Positions 51,240 to 59,715 of a stretch of 64,000 nt of DNA are shown one piece after another. The position numbers and the translations under genes are program-made. Origin of the DNA: CBDBKL01 sp965206675 (lineage in GTDB: Bacteria > Bdellovibrionota > Bdellovibrionia > Bdellovibrionales > JAKFYE01); assembly GCA_965206675.1 (NCBI GenBank), contig CBDBKL010000006.1, positions 62,001 through 126,000 of the forward strand, given 5' to 3'. The first letter of the stretch is position 1. Every line of letters starts with the position of its first letter. Below the pieces are notes generated by a model. That model made no database searches. It was not told the DNA's origin and saw only the letters and a list, made by a program, of their open reading frames with translations.

Positions 51240-52052
51240 ATGATTGGCCAGTTCAATATATCTGAACGTCGGGCTTGTAAACTCGCCAATATATCCAGAG
51301 CTTCTTTCCGCTATACCCCCATAAAAAACCCCTTTGATGACAAACTCAGAGCAAGAATTGTTGAGTTGGCATCTCTCTTCGGCCGTTATGGTTATAAAAA
51401 GATTACCCACATGCTTAACTCCGAGGGGATGCTCGTGGGTAAAGACAAGGTATTAAGAATATGGAGAGAAGAGGGGCTAAAGGTTCCTCAGAAACAACCC
51501 AATCGTGGACGTCTTTGGTTGGCCAATGGTTCGTGCATTCGACTCCGTCCAGAGTACCCCAACCATGTCTGGTCATATGACTTCGTTAACCACCAAACTT
51601 ATGACGGAAAAAAGTTAAAAATCTTGAATATCATTGATGAATACACGAGAGAGTGCTTAGCATCTCACGTTGGGAGAAGAATTACCTCAATGAACGTGGT
51701 TTATATTCTTGCGGACCTTTTTTTAACGAAAGGGGTGCCAAAGCATATTAGATCAGACAACGGGCCAGAGTTTATTGCGAAGAATCTCCTTTCTTGGTTT
51801 AAACTTCTTGATATTGCTCCTCTGTTTATCCATCCCGGCAGTCCCTGGGAAAATGGTTACTGCGAATCCTTTAATGGAAAAATGAGGTATGAGCTTTTAG
51901 ATGGAGAAGTTTTTTATAGTTTGACAGAGGCAAAGGTCATCATAGCAAGTTGGGTTCGGCAATATAATACGATCCGTCCCCATTCGTCACTCGGGGGAAG
52001 CCCCCCGGCTCCGGAGGCAGATGCTCCTCCGCTAGAGCTATTTGCAGTTTAA
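51240..52052 (+). CDS. IS3-family transposase OrfB (DDE catalytic subunit)
   Basis: A 270-residue protein carrying the integrase core. The DDE residues fall in WSYDFV (first Asp, about residue 119), RSDNGPEF (second Asp, about 179) and PWENGYCESFNG (Glu, about 215). The front segment FGRYGYKKITHML is the HTH_21 region. It looks full length and intact. The sequence resembles the IS407-like subgroup, but the subgroup call is tentative. Confidence 0.92.
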   Translation: MIGQFNISERRACKLANISRASFRYTPIKNPFDDKLRARIVELASLFGRYGYKKITHMLNSEGMLVGKDKVLRIWREEGLKVPQKQPNRGRLWLANGSCIRLRPEYPNHVWSYDFVNHQTYDGKKLKILNIIDEYTRECLASHVGRRITSMNVVYILADLFLTKGVPKHIRSDNGPEFIAKNLLSWFKLLDIAPLFIHPGSPWENGYCESFNGKMRYELLDGEVFYSLTEAKVIIASWVRQYNTIRPHSSLGGSPPAPEADAPPLELFAV

Positions 52053-52060
52053 GGAAAAAT

Positions 52061-52143
52061 AACATCTGGGCGAGGCAGTCAAGGGCCTTCGGTCGGCCGA
52101 TGGCCGATTACACCCTTGACAGTCCTCTGCGCAGATGTTGAAC
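52061..52143 (-). other. attC-like imperfect palindrome
   Basis: Arms AACATCTG and CAGATGTT, then GAGG/CCTC, then GTCAAGGG/CCCTTGAC, are separated by small unpaired bulges around a 27-base apical region that itself holds CGGCC...GGCCG. On the minus strand the left end reads GTTCAAC, which matches the integron R'' box RYYYAAC, and the right end begins GTT but then departs from GTTRRRY. It lies 55 bp past the stop of the lipocalin-like frame, the usual gene-attC layout of a cassette. A large IS-associated hairpin or terminator is the alternative. Confidence 0.4.
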
Positions 52144-52197
52144 GGCAATTATGGCCCTGCTACGCAGGTCCGACTCTAGAAAAGAATGATTAGGCGG

Positions 52198-52503
52198 TTA
52201 AAAGATATTGCGCGCTGAAACTAACAATGATACTGGTACAACTATTCCCAGCCGGCCAGCGTTTTCTACCAAGTGAAAGATTTTGTCTTCCTGGATACTG
52301 TATGACCCTGAATAAAATAGAACAGAATCTAAAATATCAGACGGATTTTCACTTATGGGTTTTCGCTGAATACCAACGCTCATAAATCCATCTGGAGAAT
52401 AAATAAGAAGCCCTGACATAGCCTCTCCCCATGGCCCTTTAGTGCCATCTGGCCTTTCAATCTCAAAGCTCTCAAGGCCCCATGAACCGTGAAGGGACAT
52501 CAT
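52198..52503 (-). CDS. lipocalin-like domain protein, shortened
   Basis: A 101-residue protein with GAGGT before its ATG. HGSWGLESFEIERPDGTKGPWGE (about 5-27), LLIYSPDGFMSVGIQR (about 32-47) and LFYSGSYSIQEDKIFHLVE (about 62-80) follow the order of the lipocalin-like family whose members read TW-L-S-E ... G-L-I-Y-T-P-D-G-x-M-S-V. Family members are usually 130-150 residues; this one stops about 25 residues after the last match, with an unrelated tail, so it is truncated. The function of such proteins is unclear. It faces left, towards the attC-like palindrome and the IS3 element. Confidence 0.65.
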   Translation of the reverse strand: MMSLHGSWGLESFEIERPDGTKGPWGEAMSGLLIYSPDGFMSVGIQRKPISENPSDILDSVLFYSGSYSIQEDKIFHLVENAGRLGIVVPVSLLVSARNIF

Positions 52504-52959
52504 CTTTTACCTCACTTTTAGTCTCAATAAATACCAGTGAATTGAGACTTGCCGTGCATTAAATAGCTGAAATAGATATAAAAAGTCAAATATATTTTGA
52601 GACTTGATCTAAGCTGCTGAAAATACCTCTATTTTTCATATCTTTTTTACAGACTCAATTTTTGTCAGCTACTTCCAACACCGCGGCCCTTCTCAGGGGT
52701 TATCAAGAGAAGCCATACTTTCTATACCTTGCGAGATAGCAAGGAAACTCTCTCTTAAAAATGAGGATAAGGTTAAGCGGAAAGCCACCGGAAAGCCTGC
52801 GGAAAGTCTTAAAAAAGCCATAAAAATCGCCGGAAAGCTTGAAAAAGCCTACTCAAAATAGCGGAAAGTATGTAAAAAAGGAGCTGTTTCTTAACAATAT
52901 CGGCTAGTTACGCTGAGAGCTAAAAGTTTTCGTAATTTCAGCTAGTTACGGAGGTCAAA
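52504..52959. promoter_or_regulatory. 456-bp non-coding region with phased repeats before the AAA/TOTE operon
   Basis: From left: an A/T-rich stretch; a perfect small hairpin CCTTGC-GAGATA-GCAAGG (52727-52744); nine tandem units of 11 bp (two of 9 bp) at 52778-52872; then a direct repeat C[GA]GCTAGTTACG at 52901-52912 and 52939-52950. The last copy is adjacent to the GGAGGTCAAA ribosome-binding site of the ATPase gene. The repeats look like protein-binding sites for autoregulation or replication initiation. Confidence 0.6.
52778..52872. repeat. tandem 11-bp iteron-like repeats
   Basis: Units begin at 52778, 52789, 52800, 52811, 52822, 52831, 52842, 52853 and 52862. Five read CGGAAAG plus four variable bases; four read A-rich AAAAAAG-type. 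The 11-bp period equals about one helical turn, so all units face the same side of the DNA. Confidence 0.75.
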
Positions 52960-54207
52960 TTGAATAGTGGTACTATAAATCCATTTAAGCCAGGAAATCC
53001 TGTTCCCCCTGGAGTCTTTGCAGGGAGGGGGAAGGAGCTAGGGCAAATCAGTAAATGCATTATGCAAACCTCTCATTTCTCACCTCAAAATATTTTAATT
53101 ATGGGAGAAAGAGGAATTGGTAAAACCTCTATGGCATATGTCGTAAAGGCCATGGCCGAAAAGAATCTTCCTCTTATACATGAAGCGCAAAATAATTTGA
53201 TCACGGCCTATCTCAGTGTGAAAAAGAATACGCCCTCCCCGGTGGTCATTTCTCAAATAGTGGAAGAGCTAGAAACTCAACTTGAGCCGTTCCGCACACT
53301 GCTTGGTGCGGCCTCTGACTCCATTAAGAATTTTGTTAAAAATTTTCAATCAATTTCTGTTCAGGGTCTTGAGATCAAGACAAGCGAGAAAAAGACGATA
53401 CCAATCGAGGAAATTTATATCGAAGCCAAAAAGACTTTAAGAAAATGTGCTAACGCTTGTAAAAATACGGAAAATATAGAGGATTCTAGGTCCATTTGTA
53501 TTATTGTCGATGAACTTGATAGGATGGCGGACTTTGAAAATTTCTCTTCATTTTGGAAAGGGCTACAAGAAACTCTTGGAGCAGATGATTGTAATAGCTT
53601 AATGCTCGTTTTTGTTGGGATGCCAGAAATAAAGGATAAGTTAGCTGCAGACCATGAATCAATTATTCGAACCTTTACCCCAATATACCTTGATAGGATG
53701 GAGAGACAAGACGCAGAAGAAGTTATAAAAAAAGCTTTAGATGGAAGTGGAAAGACAATATCGAATGAAGCAGTTGAAAAGATATTAAACTATTCAGAAT
53801 ATTTCCCTCATTTAATCCAAGAATTAGGTTACTCAGCTTTTGAAGTATCTGAACGTAATGAGATTACTGGAAAAGACGTTGATTTAGGGATTCATGGTAA
53901 TGAGTCTTACCCTGGATCAATAGCAAGGCTTGGGGAACTCTTTTTTTCCCGAATGTATGATGAGATCAAAAAGAGCAAAAATTTCAAAGAAATTCTCAAA
54001 ATAATTGCAACGCTATCTGGCATTAAGCAAAAGTGGGTGTCCAGGCAAGCAGTACTAAAAGAGTTCTCTGGAAAGAGTACAAACTTAGATTCGTCGATAA
54101 GAGTGCTAAAAGAAAAGAAACTAATTATTACAAACCCAGAGATGCAAGGACAATATAGGATTTCTTCTAAAATGTTTCAAGCATACATAGAAAAGATTTT
54201 TATATGA
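52960..54207 (+). CDS. AAA/STAND-type ATPase partnered with the TOTE helicase
   Basis: A TTG start with GGAGGTCAAA directly before it. The 415-residue protein begins NPFKPGNPVPPGVFAGRGKE, the approach typical of Orc/AAA_16-type ATPases. Walker A is GERGIGKTS (about 50-58), Walker B IIVDELDRM (about 186-194), sensor 1 LMLVFVGMPE (about 223-232). A winged-helix-like C-terminus follows (about 350-410: SRQAVLKEFSGKSTNLDSSIRVLKEKKLI). It resembles ATPases that recruit or regulate DNA enzymes. Its stop lies 4 bp before the TOTE gene, so both are made together. A role in defence or in replication of the island is inferred. Confidence 0.75.
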   Translation: MNSGTINPFKPGNPVPPGVFAGRGKELGQISKCIMQTSHFSPQNILIMGERGIGKTSMAYVVKAMAEKNLPLIHEAQNNLITAYLSVKKNTPSPVVISQIVEELETQLEPFRTLLGAASDSIKNFVKNFQSISVQGLEIKTSEKKTIPIEEIYIEAKKTLRKCANACKNTENIEDSRSICIIVDELDRMADFENFSSFWKGLQETLGADDCNSLMLVFVGMPEIKDKLAADHESIIRTFTPIYLDRMERQDAEEVIKKALDGSGKTISNEAVEKILNYSEYFPHLIQELGYSAFEVSERNEITGKDVDLGIHGNESYPGSIARLGELFFSRMYDEIKKSKNFKEILKIIATLSGIKQKWVSRQAVLKEFSGKSTNLDSSIRVLKEKKLIITNPEMQGQYRISSKMFQAYIEKIFI

Positions 54208-54211
54208 AAAT

Positions 54212-56680
54212 ATGATTGGTGAAGAAAAGCACAAAGTCTCTGAAATTGAGGAAATAGAAAAAAGACTTGAGCAATTAAGTAGGGAAAGATCAGAACTCCT
54301 CAAGAAATTATCTAGTCTAAGATTAAAAAATAATACGAAAAATATTCCGTTATTAGGGAGAATATTAGATATTTCTTCACCGAATACACCAGAAGAGAAA
54401 ATAAACCTTTTTAAAAAACTATTTTGTTGTCGTGAAGATATTTTTCCAAGATTTTGGGAGAATGAAAAAACTGGAAAGAGAGGATATTCGCCTGTTTGTT
54501 CTAATGAATGGGTAAGACCTATTTGTAGAAAGCCAGAGGTTAAATGTAGTGATTGCCAGCACCAAAGCTTTCTACCCTTAGATGAAATATCCATCAAATC
54601 GCATTTGCAAGGATTTCATATTGCTGGAACTTATGCCATAAGAGAGAATAATACTTGTATTTTTCTTGCGGCAGATTTTGATAGGGCCTCTTGGAAAGAA
54701 GATTCCTTAGCATATAAAAAAGCAGCCAGAGAGCTTGGAGTTGAAGTTTGTATTGAACGCTCAAAGTCAGGTAATGGGGCACATGCTTGGATATTTTTTC
54801 AGGAACCAATTTGGGCCAGAAAGGCAAGACAGGTTGGAACGTTGATTCTTGTTCGGGCGACTTCAATCAGCCAGAAAATTAAACTTAACAGTCACGATCG
54901 TTTTTTTCCTAGCCAAGATACAGTTCCTAAAGGTGGATTTGGAAATCTTATAGCACTACCTTTGCAGAGAGTAGCAAGAGGACAGGGCAATAGTGTTTTT
55001 GTTGATGATGAATTTAGGCCTGTTGAAGATCAATGGAAATTCCTAAGCGGTATTCGTCGATTATCTCAGGACGACATAGATCTTTTGCTAAACAAAAATT
55101 TATCTCAAAATATGATTTTAAATTTTGATATTGAAGACTTTGATCTCAGGATAACTGAAAAAGCATTGGATTCGATTTCAAAGAAATTAAAACTAGAAGA
55201 ATTTTATGAAACGATAAATTTAAGAATTTCAGATCAAATTTACATAAATACCGAAAACCTCCCTGATATTTTAGTTGGGGCATTTAGAAGAAAGGCCACA
55301 TTTGCTAATCCAGAGTTCTTCAAGAAACAAAAAATGAGATTTTCAACTTGGGATACACCGAGATTTATTTGCTGCGCAGAAAACTTAGGCAATGAAATGT
55401 CAGTTCCAAGAGGAAGTCTTGATGAATGTCTAGCGATTGCAAGTGAAGTTGGGGCAAACGTTAATATTTTTGATGAAAGACCTAATCATAAAAAGATCAA
55501 AGTAAAATTCACTGGAGAATTAAGACAAGATCAAAAGAAGGCCATCAGAAAAATTATCAATTACGATACAGGGGTTCTCGTAGCTCCTCCAGGAGTTGGG
55601 AAAACGGTTATGGGATGCCACCTTATAGCTAAAAGGAAAGTTCCAACTTTGGTATTAGTTCATCGTAGGCCTCTTATGGATCAATGGGTAGAGAGGCTTA
55701 AAGAATTTTTAGATATTGCCCCCAAGGAAATAGGTTCATTTGGAGGCTCAAAGAAAAGGCCAAAGGGAAAGATAGATGTTGCTATGTTGCAAACACTTTC
55801 TAAACTAGAAGATTGTGAAGAAATGTTGTCTGAATATGGACAGATAATTGTCGATGAATGCCATCATATTCCGGCCCAATCCTTTGAGCAAGTTATGAAA
55901 AAGATTCCGGCCAAATACTTTGTTGGGTTGACAGCAACTCCGTATCGAAAAGATGGCCATCAGGCCATTATTCATATGCAGTTAGGCCCTACCCGACACG
56001 AAATGGAAGATTTCGGAGCCAATGCATTAGAAAAGAAAGTATTTATTAAAGAAACCAATCTTCAATTTCCAGAAAATTTAAAAAGACTCGAAATTCATGA
56101 AATCTGGGACATCCTAATTGGCCATGATGGCAGAACTTCTATGATCGTTCAAGATATTAAAAGCGAGTTGGAAGCAAATCGTTTCCCATTAATCATATCA
56201 GAGAGAAAAGAACACTTGGCCAATATTTCAACTAAAATAAAGACCTCTTCCATCAAGGCCAAAGAATTTATACTGATTGGAGATATGGGCAAGAAAAAGA
56301 GAAAGGAAATTTTGGATCAAATCCATAACTGTGTTCAAAATAAAGAACAATTTTACATTTTATCTACAGGCTCTTTTATTGGGGAGGGTTTTGATCTTCC
56401 TATTTTAGATTCCTTAATTTTAACAATGCCAGTGTCATTTAAAGGTCGATTAGTTCAATATGCGGGGCGAATACATAGGATATTTGAGAAAAAAGAGGAA
56501 GTGAGAATATTTGATTACTTAGACCCTCACAGCAATCTAACCATTAAGATGCTAAAGAAAAGGATTCCTGTTTATAAAAAGATGGGTTATAAAATTATCT
56601 CAGACCATGGGAAAAAAGTGGATCAGATTTTATATCAAACAAGATTGTTCTCTGAGTTTGAAGGCAATATGACCCATTAG
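54212..56680 (+). CDS. TOTE-type primase-helicase (AEP domain plus SF2 helicase)
   Basis: An 822-residue protein. A coiled coil (about 10-45) is followed by a region with CSDCQHQ (about 110-116), which suggests a zinc knuckle. An archaeo-eukaryotic primase domain of the kind found in TOTE conflict systems comes next: AADFDRAS (metal-binding D-x-D, about 151-158), RSKSGNGAHAWIFF (about 178-191), RFFPSQD (about 230-236) and ALPLQ. The SF2 helicase has Walker A APPGVGKT (about 459-466), DECHH box (about 547-551), LTATPYR, GEGFDLPILD and a Q-Y-A-G-R-x-H-R motif VI. It could prime and unwind DNA. It lacks its own strong ribosome-binding site, consistent with coupling to the ATPase gene. Confidence 0.85.
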   Translation: MIGEEKHKVSEIEEIEKRLEQLSRERSELLKKLSSLRLKNNTKNIPLLGRILDISSPNTPEEKINLFKKLFCCREDIFPRFWENEKTGKRGYSPVCSNEWVRPICRKPEVKCSDCQHQSFLPLDEISIKSHLQGFHIAGTYAIRENNTCIFLAADFDRASWKEDSLAYKKAARELGVEVCIERSKSGNGAHAWIFFQEPIWARKARQVGTLILVRATSISQKIKLNSHDRFFPSQDTVPKGGFGNLIALPLQRVARGQGNSVFVDDEFRPVEDQWKFLSGIRRLSQDDIDLLLNKNLSQNMILNFDIEDFDLRITEKALDSISKKLKLEEFYETINLRISDQIYINTENLPDILVGAFRRKATFANPEFFKKQKMRFSTWDTPRFICCAENLGNEMSVPRGSLDECLAIASEVGANVNIFDERPNHKKIKVKFTGELRQDQKKAIRKIINYDTGVLVAPPGVGKTVMGCHLIAKRKVPTLVLVHRRPLMDQWVERLKEFLDIAPKEIGSFGGSKKRPKGKIDVAMLQTLSKLEDCEEMLSEYGQIIVDECHHIPAQSFEQVMKKIPAKYFVGLTATPYRKDGHQAIIHMQLGPTRHEMEDFGANALEKKVFIKETNLQFPENLKRLEIHEIWDILIGHDGRTSMIVQDIKSELEANRFPLIISERKEHLANISTKIKTSSIKAKEFILIGDMGKKKRKEILDQIHNCVQNKEQFYILSTGSFIGEGFDLPILDSLILTMPVSFKGRLVQYAGRIHRIFEKKEEVRIFDYLDPHSNLTIKMLKKRIPVYKKMGYKIISDHGKKVDQILYQTRLFSEFEGNMTH

Positions 56681-56733
56681 CTGCGTAGAACCTTGAAGGG
56701 TGAGGTGAAGAAGTTCATTTTTAACAAAAAAAA

Positions 56734-56741
56734 GCGGGAGA
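56734..56741. repeat. target duplication, left copy, of the IS256 element
   Basis: GCGGGAGA directly left of the element; the same eight bases lie directly right of it at 58313-58320. IS256-family insertion makes 8-9 bp duplications. Confidence 0.8.
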
Positions 56742-58312
56742 GAGAGTTTAAAAAATTTTGTGTATGAGCAGAAAAACTCTTAATCGGAATTAAAAGTTTT
56801 TGGGCGAGAACTATTTCTCGCCCTTACAATGACTCAATATCAGGCCACGCCAGCGGCGTCAATAAGAAAAATTACAAAGGGGGCAAGGCCCCCATATCGG
56901 GCCCTCTAGGCGGCCCTCAATACTCTCAAAAATTGAAATTCGGGCCCGTCCCTTGGAAACTACCGTTTCCCACGGGCCCGAAAAAACGGCCCTTAAAGGC
57001 CCAGGGGAACCCTTCCATCGAAGTGGATTGAGAGCTGTCCGATCATCTCTGCCCAGCCCTGCTTCTTCATCGTCCACTTCTTGCTTGCCTCCATGACTGC
57101 AAGGTAGAGCAATTTTGAGAGGGCATCGTCACTGGGAAAATGCCCTCTATTTTTTGTCACCTTCCGAAGTTGGCGGTGGAATCCTTCGATGATATTTGTC
57201 GTATAGATCATTTTCCGTATGGGGGGCGAGTATTTGAAAAACGTAGCAAGATTCTCCCAATTGCTCCTCCAGGACTTAATGACCACTGGATATTTACGGC
57301 CCCATTTCTCGTCTAGTTCTTTGAGCTTTTCGAGAGCAATTTCCTCTGATGTTGCTTGGTACACCGTCTTCAGATCCCCTGCAAATTCTTTTTGATTATT
57401 TGACCCGACATACTTCAATGAGTTGCGGATTTGATGGACAATACAGAGCTGTATCTCTGTCTTTGGAAATATGCTTGAGATGGCCTCCGGTAACCCCTTA
57501 AGTCCGTCCACACATGCGATGAGAATATCCTTAACGCCCCTGTTGGAAATGTCAGTGAAAACTTGCATCCAAAACTTAGAACTCTCGGAGTCTCCAACAT
57601 AGAACCCCAATACTTCTCGTTTACCCTCAAGGTTGATCGCAAGGGCCACATAGACAGTTCGAGCGACAACTTTCCCTTCGACTTTTGCCTTATACCTGAT
57701 GCCATCAAAAAAAACTATAGGGTAAACTTCGTCAAGTTGTCTTGCCTGCCACTCCTTGCTTAAAGACAGGATTTTTTCAGTGGTTTGGGAAATAAAAGTT
57801 GGTGAAACTTCGGCCCCCAGATACAAGTCAGAGAGGTGTTCAGCAATATCGGTTGTTGTCATTCCCTTGGCGTACATGCTGATAATTTTCTTTTCAAGAT
57901 CGCTAGTTTTTGTCTTGTATTTGGGCAGGGCCTTGGGAGTAAACTCGCCTTTACGATCCCGAGGAACTTCAATGCTGACTTCACCAGATTCAGTTTTCAG
58001 TTTTTTTGAGTAGTGGCCATTGCGAGAATTATCAGTTTTTTTTGCCCTGGCATCGTTGTGTTCATATCCAAGGTGATCGGTCATCTCTTCCTTGAGCATC
58101 GTTTCGATGGCATCCTTGAAGAGAAAACTGAGGGGGCCATCTTTGGCAAGAATTTCTTCGACGCTGCCGCACTGCCTTGCTCTGCGCCAATACTCTGCCA
58201 TTTGTTCTTTTGAGGGGGGTTCTTTGCGTAAATCGACCATAGGGTACCTCCTTAATCAGGATAAATCCGATTAAAGAGATCGTCTATCATCCACAATTTA
58301 TTTTAAACTCCC
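56742..58312 (-). mobile_element. complete IS256-family insertion sequence (1571 bp)
   Basis: Terminal inverted repeats: the left end reads GAGAGTTTAAAAAATTTTGT and the inverted right end GGGAGTTTAAAATAAATTGT, 21 of 26 bases matching over the full repeat. Both ends are flanked by GCGGGAGA. Inside are one transposase gene and, near the left end, GC-rich hairpins (GGGCGAGAA/TTCTCGCCC at about 56800-56822; TTCGGGCCCGT/ACGGGCCCGAA at about 56939-56982) that would block outside transcripts. It landed about 60 bp past the TOTE gene and separates it from the CBASS locus. Confidence 0.9.
56993..58240 (-). CDS. IS256-family (Mutator-like) transposase
   Basis: A 415-residue, apparently intact transposase. 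The family start motif ETMLKEEMTDHLGYEHNDAR (about 46-65) and RNGHYSKKLKTESGEVSIEVPRDR are present. The DDE residues lie in VFFDGIR (about 180), ACVDGLKG (about 243) and TTNIIEGFHRQLRK (Glu about 352). The C-terminal KKWTMKKQGWAEMIGQLSIHF is also family-typical. It lies wholly inside the inverted repeats of the element. Confidence 0.95.
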   Translation of the reverse strand: MVDLRKEPPSKEQMAEYWRRARQCGSVEEILAKDGPLSFLFKDAIETMLKEEMTDHLGYEHNDARAKKTDNSRNGHYSKKLKTESGEVSIEVPRDRKGEFTPKALPKYKTKTSDLEKKIISMYAKGMTTTDIAEHLSDLYLGAEVSPTFISQTTEKILSLSKEWQARQLDEVYPIVFFDGIRYKAKVEGKVVARTVYVALAINLEGKREVLGFYVGDSESSKFWMQVFTDISNRGVKDILIACVDGLKGLPEAISSIFPKTEIQLCIVHQIRNSLKYVGSNNQKEFAGDLKTVYQATSEEIALEKLKELDEKWGRKYPVVIKSWRSNWENLATFFKYSPPIRKMIYTTNIIEGFHRQLRKVTKNRGHFPSDDALSKLLYLAVMEASKKWTMKKQGWAEMIGQLSIHFDGRVPLGL

Positions 58313-58320
58313 GCGGGAGA
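58313..58320. repeat. target duplication, right copy, of the IS256 element
   Basis: GCGGGAGA, identical to 56734-56741. Confidence 0.8.
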
Positions 58321-58490
58321 AGGGAACACTCTCCCCTAACCTGAAAGTTATTGTAGCATTGATCTCCCAAAATATTTTTCTTTCAAGGCAATGCTTCTAT
58401 TAGTTGATGAAATTGACCTCCTCTATAACAAAGAAAAGAGAGTAACGATATAGGGAAAAGACTAGAAATAATCTTCCTCTACAAGGACCA

Positions 58491-59378
58491 TCACTTTCTC
58501 CATGCCGGTGGCTTCCATGGGAAATTATCTACCCCATCATATGAATAATTTTTTTCTTCAATGTAGTATGAATCACTTTCAATTTCTTCATCGCTGTCAA
58601 CCTCGACTGTTCCATCATCCCATAAAATAGTTAACACTTGGCCATGAGAATTTAAAGGGAGGCTCCATTCAAACAACTCGGAATCTTGTTTTACTTTATA
58701 GCCTACAATCCATGAGTTAGCTGGAACGATGTCAAAATCGCTTGGAATACTTTGTGACTTTAGGGCTTTGTACGCAAACGTTCCTTCAGCAACTATTCTT
58801 GAGTCAGACATTTGGAGACTATATCTAAAACTATCTGAAGATCTATAGAACTGAATCTGCCTATTTTTTGAGACAATAAGGCAGCATGACGCCGTTGTCA
58901 TACTGATAAACTTAAATGCTGAAGCCATCAAAGATACATCAAAGTAATTTGATACTTGTCGAATTGAATCCCAACATGGCTCTTGGGGGTTAAAGTAATT
59001 CTGGACCATACGCTTGGGCATAAGAAGCTCGCTCGCAAATTGATCCGCTCTTAACTCCTTATCCCTTGATATATCAAAGGTTTCAATCATTCTATTTGAA
59101 CAAACAAAAGTTTGCTCTTCGCCAAAGGTTACATCCAGATTTAGATGCCCAAGTTCATGAGCTACAGAGAATCTTCTTCTTTTTGGATATGTTTGTTTTG
59201 AGTTAATTCCTATAGTAGCAAGTTGCCCATTAAATAGAAGAACCCCCTCAATACCGTCAAAGTCTTTTTCAAATATTTCTATCTCTTGAGAGGCACAAAT
59301 ACCAAAAGGGTCTATCGGGAAATTGTTAATGCCTAGGTCATCTAAGAATTGATTTGCACATCGTTCTGCTTTATTCAT
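58491..59378 (-). CDS. ImmA/IrrE-type metallopeptidase, CapP-like CBASS regulator
   Basis: A 295-residue protein. The zinc peptidase motif VAHELGHLNLD (H74-E-L-G-H78) and downstream ELRADQFASELLMP with the third ligand Glu are typical of ImmA/IrrE peptidases. The C-terminal half is beta-rich and acidic (EVDSDEEIESDSYYIEE). It overlaps the XRE gene by 8 bp, so the two are coupled. In characterised CBASS loci such a peptidase (CapP) cleaves the HTH repressor (CapH) in response to DNA damage and so switches on the adjacent CBASS operon. The arrangement here, divergent to the CBASS genes, fits that model; it is inferred by family and context. Confidence 0.8.
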   Translation of the reverse strand: MNKAERCANQFLDDLGINNFPIDPFGICASQEIEIFEKDFDGIEGVLLFNGQLATIGINSKQTYPKRRRFSVAHELGHLNLDVTFGEEQTFVCSNRMIETFDISRDKELRADQFASELLMPKRMVQNYFNPQEPCWDSIRQVSNYFDVSLMASAFKFISMTTASCCLIVSKNRQIQFYRSSDSFRYSLQMSDSRIVAEGTFAYKALKSQSIPSDFDIVPANSWIVGYKVKQDSELFEWSLPLNSHGQVLTILWDDGTVEVDSDEEIESDSYYIEEKNYSYDGVDNFPWKPPAWRK

Positions 59379-59715
59379 TGGAGTATGACTTCTTTTTTAA
59401 AAACTCCATGTGACTTTTTAAGTAGTCACGATCTTTTTCACTAAGTTCCTTAAAACCCCTGTAAAACTCTTTCCATTCCTGTTGTACTCTTGGTTCATTT
59501 TCCTGATTACTCCTACCAGTTAAATAATCAATGGATACTTCGAGCGTAATGGCGAGCTTTCTTAAAATTGGTAGATTGGGCATACGGCTACCTTTTTCAA
59601 ACTGATTTATCGCCGCAGGGGTTATACTGGCCCTTCTTGCTAATTCTGCCTGAGACCAGTGATGTTTCTCCCTAGCTTCTCTCAATCTAAAAGAAAAGAT
59701 TCCCAAATCTTCCAT
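59371..59715 (-). CDS. XRE-family repressor, CapH-like
   Basis: A 114-residue protein with an N-terminal helix-turn-helix: SQAELARRASITPAAINQFEKGSRMP (about 20-45), then LRKLAITLEVSIDYLTGR, the common XRE ending. The C-terminal part is charged and helical (about 75-114). It starts 195 bp from the CBASS effector gene, facing away from it, and overlaps the peptidase gene downstream. A repressor that acts on the shared intergenic region and is destroyed by the peptidase is the likely scheme. A stand-alone stress-sensor pair unrelated to CBASS remains possible. Confidence 0.8.
   Translation of the reverse strand: MEDLGIFSFRLREAREKHHWSQAELARRASITPAAINQFEKGSRMPNLPILRKLAITLEVSIDYLTGRSNQENEPRVQQEWKEFYRGFKELSEKDRDYLKSHMEFLKKKSYSNE

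Larger units (their letters stand above)
50867..52060 (+). mobile_element. IS3-family insertion sequence (ends not established)
   Basis: Two frames, OrfA (50929-51207) and OrfB (51240-52052), make the typical IS3 pair. The sequence GGAAAAAT occurs at 50859-50866 and again at 52053-52060, immediately flanking the interval, and could be an 8-bp target duplication, but no terminal inverted repeats were found to support it. The element borders given here are therefore provisional. Confidence 0.6.

Noticed and set aside
50867..52060. Defining IS3 ends by terminal inverted repeats
   Set aside because: I compared both flanks and found only an 8-bp direct repeat (GGAAAAAT), no convincing inverted ends.
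52778..52872. CRISPR array
   Set aside because: Units are 11 bp without spacers of constant length, and no cas genes are in the window.
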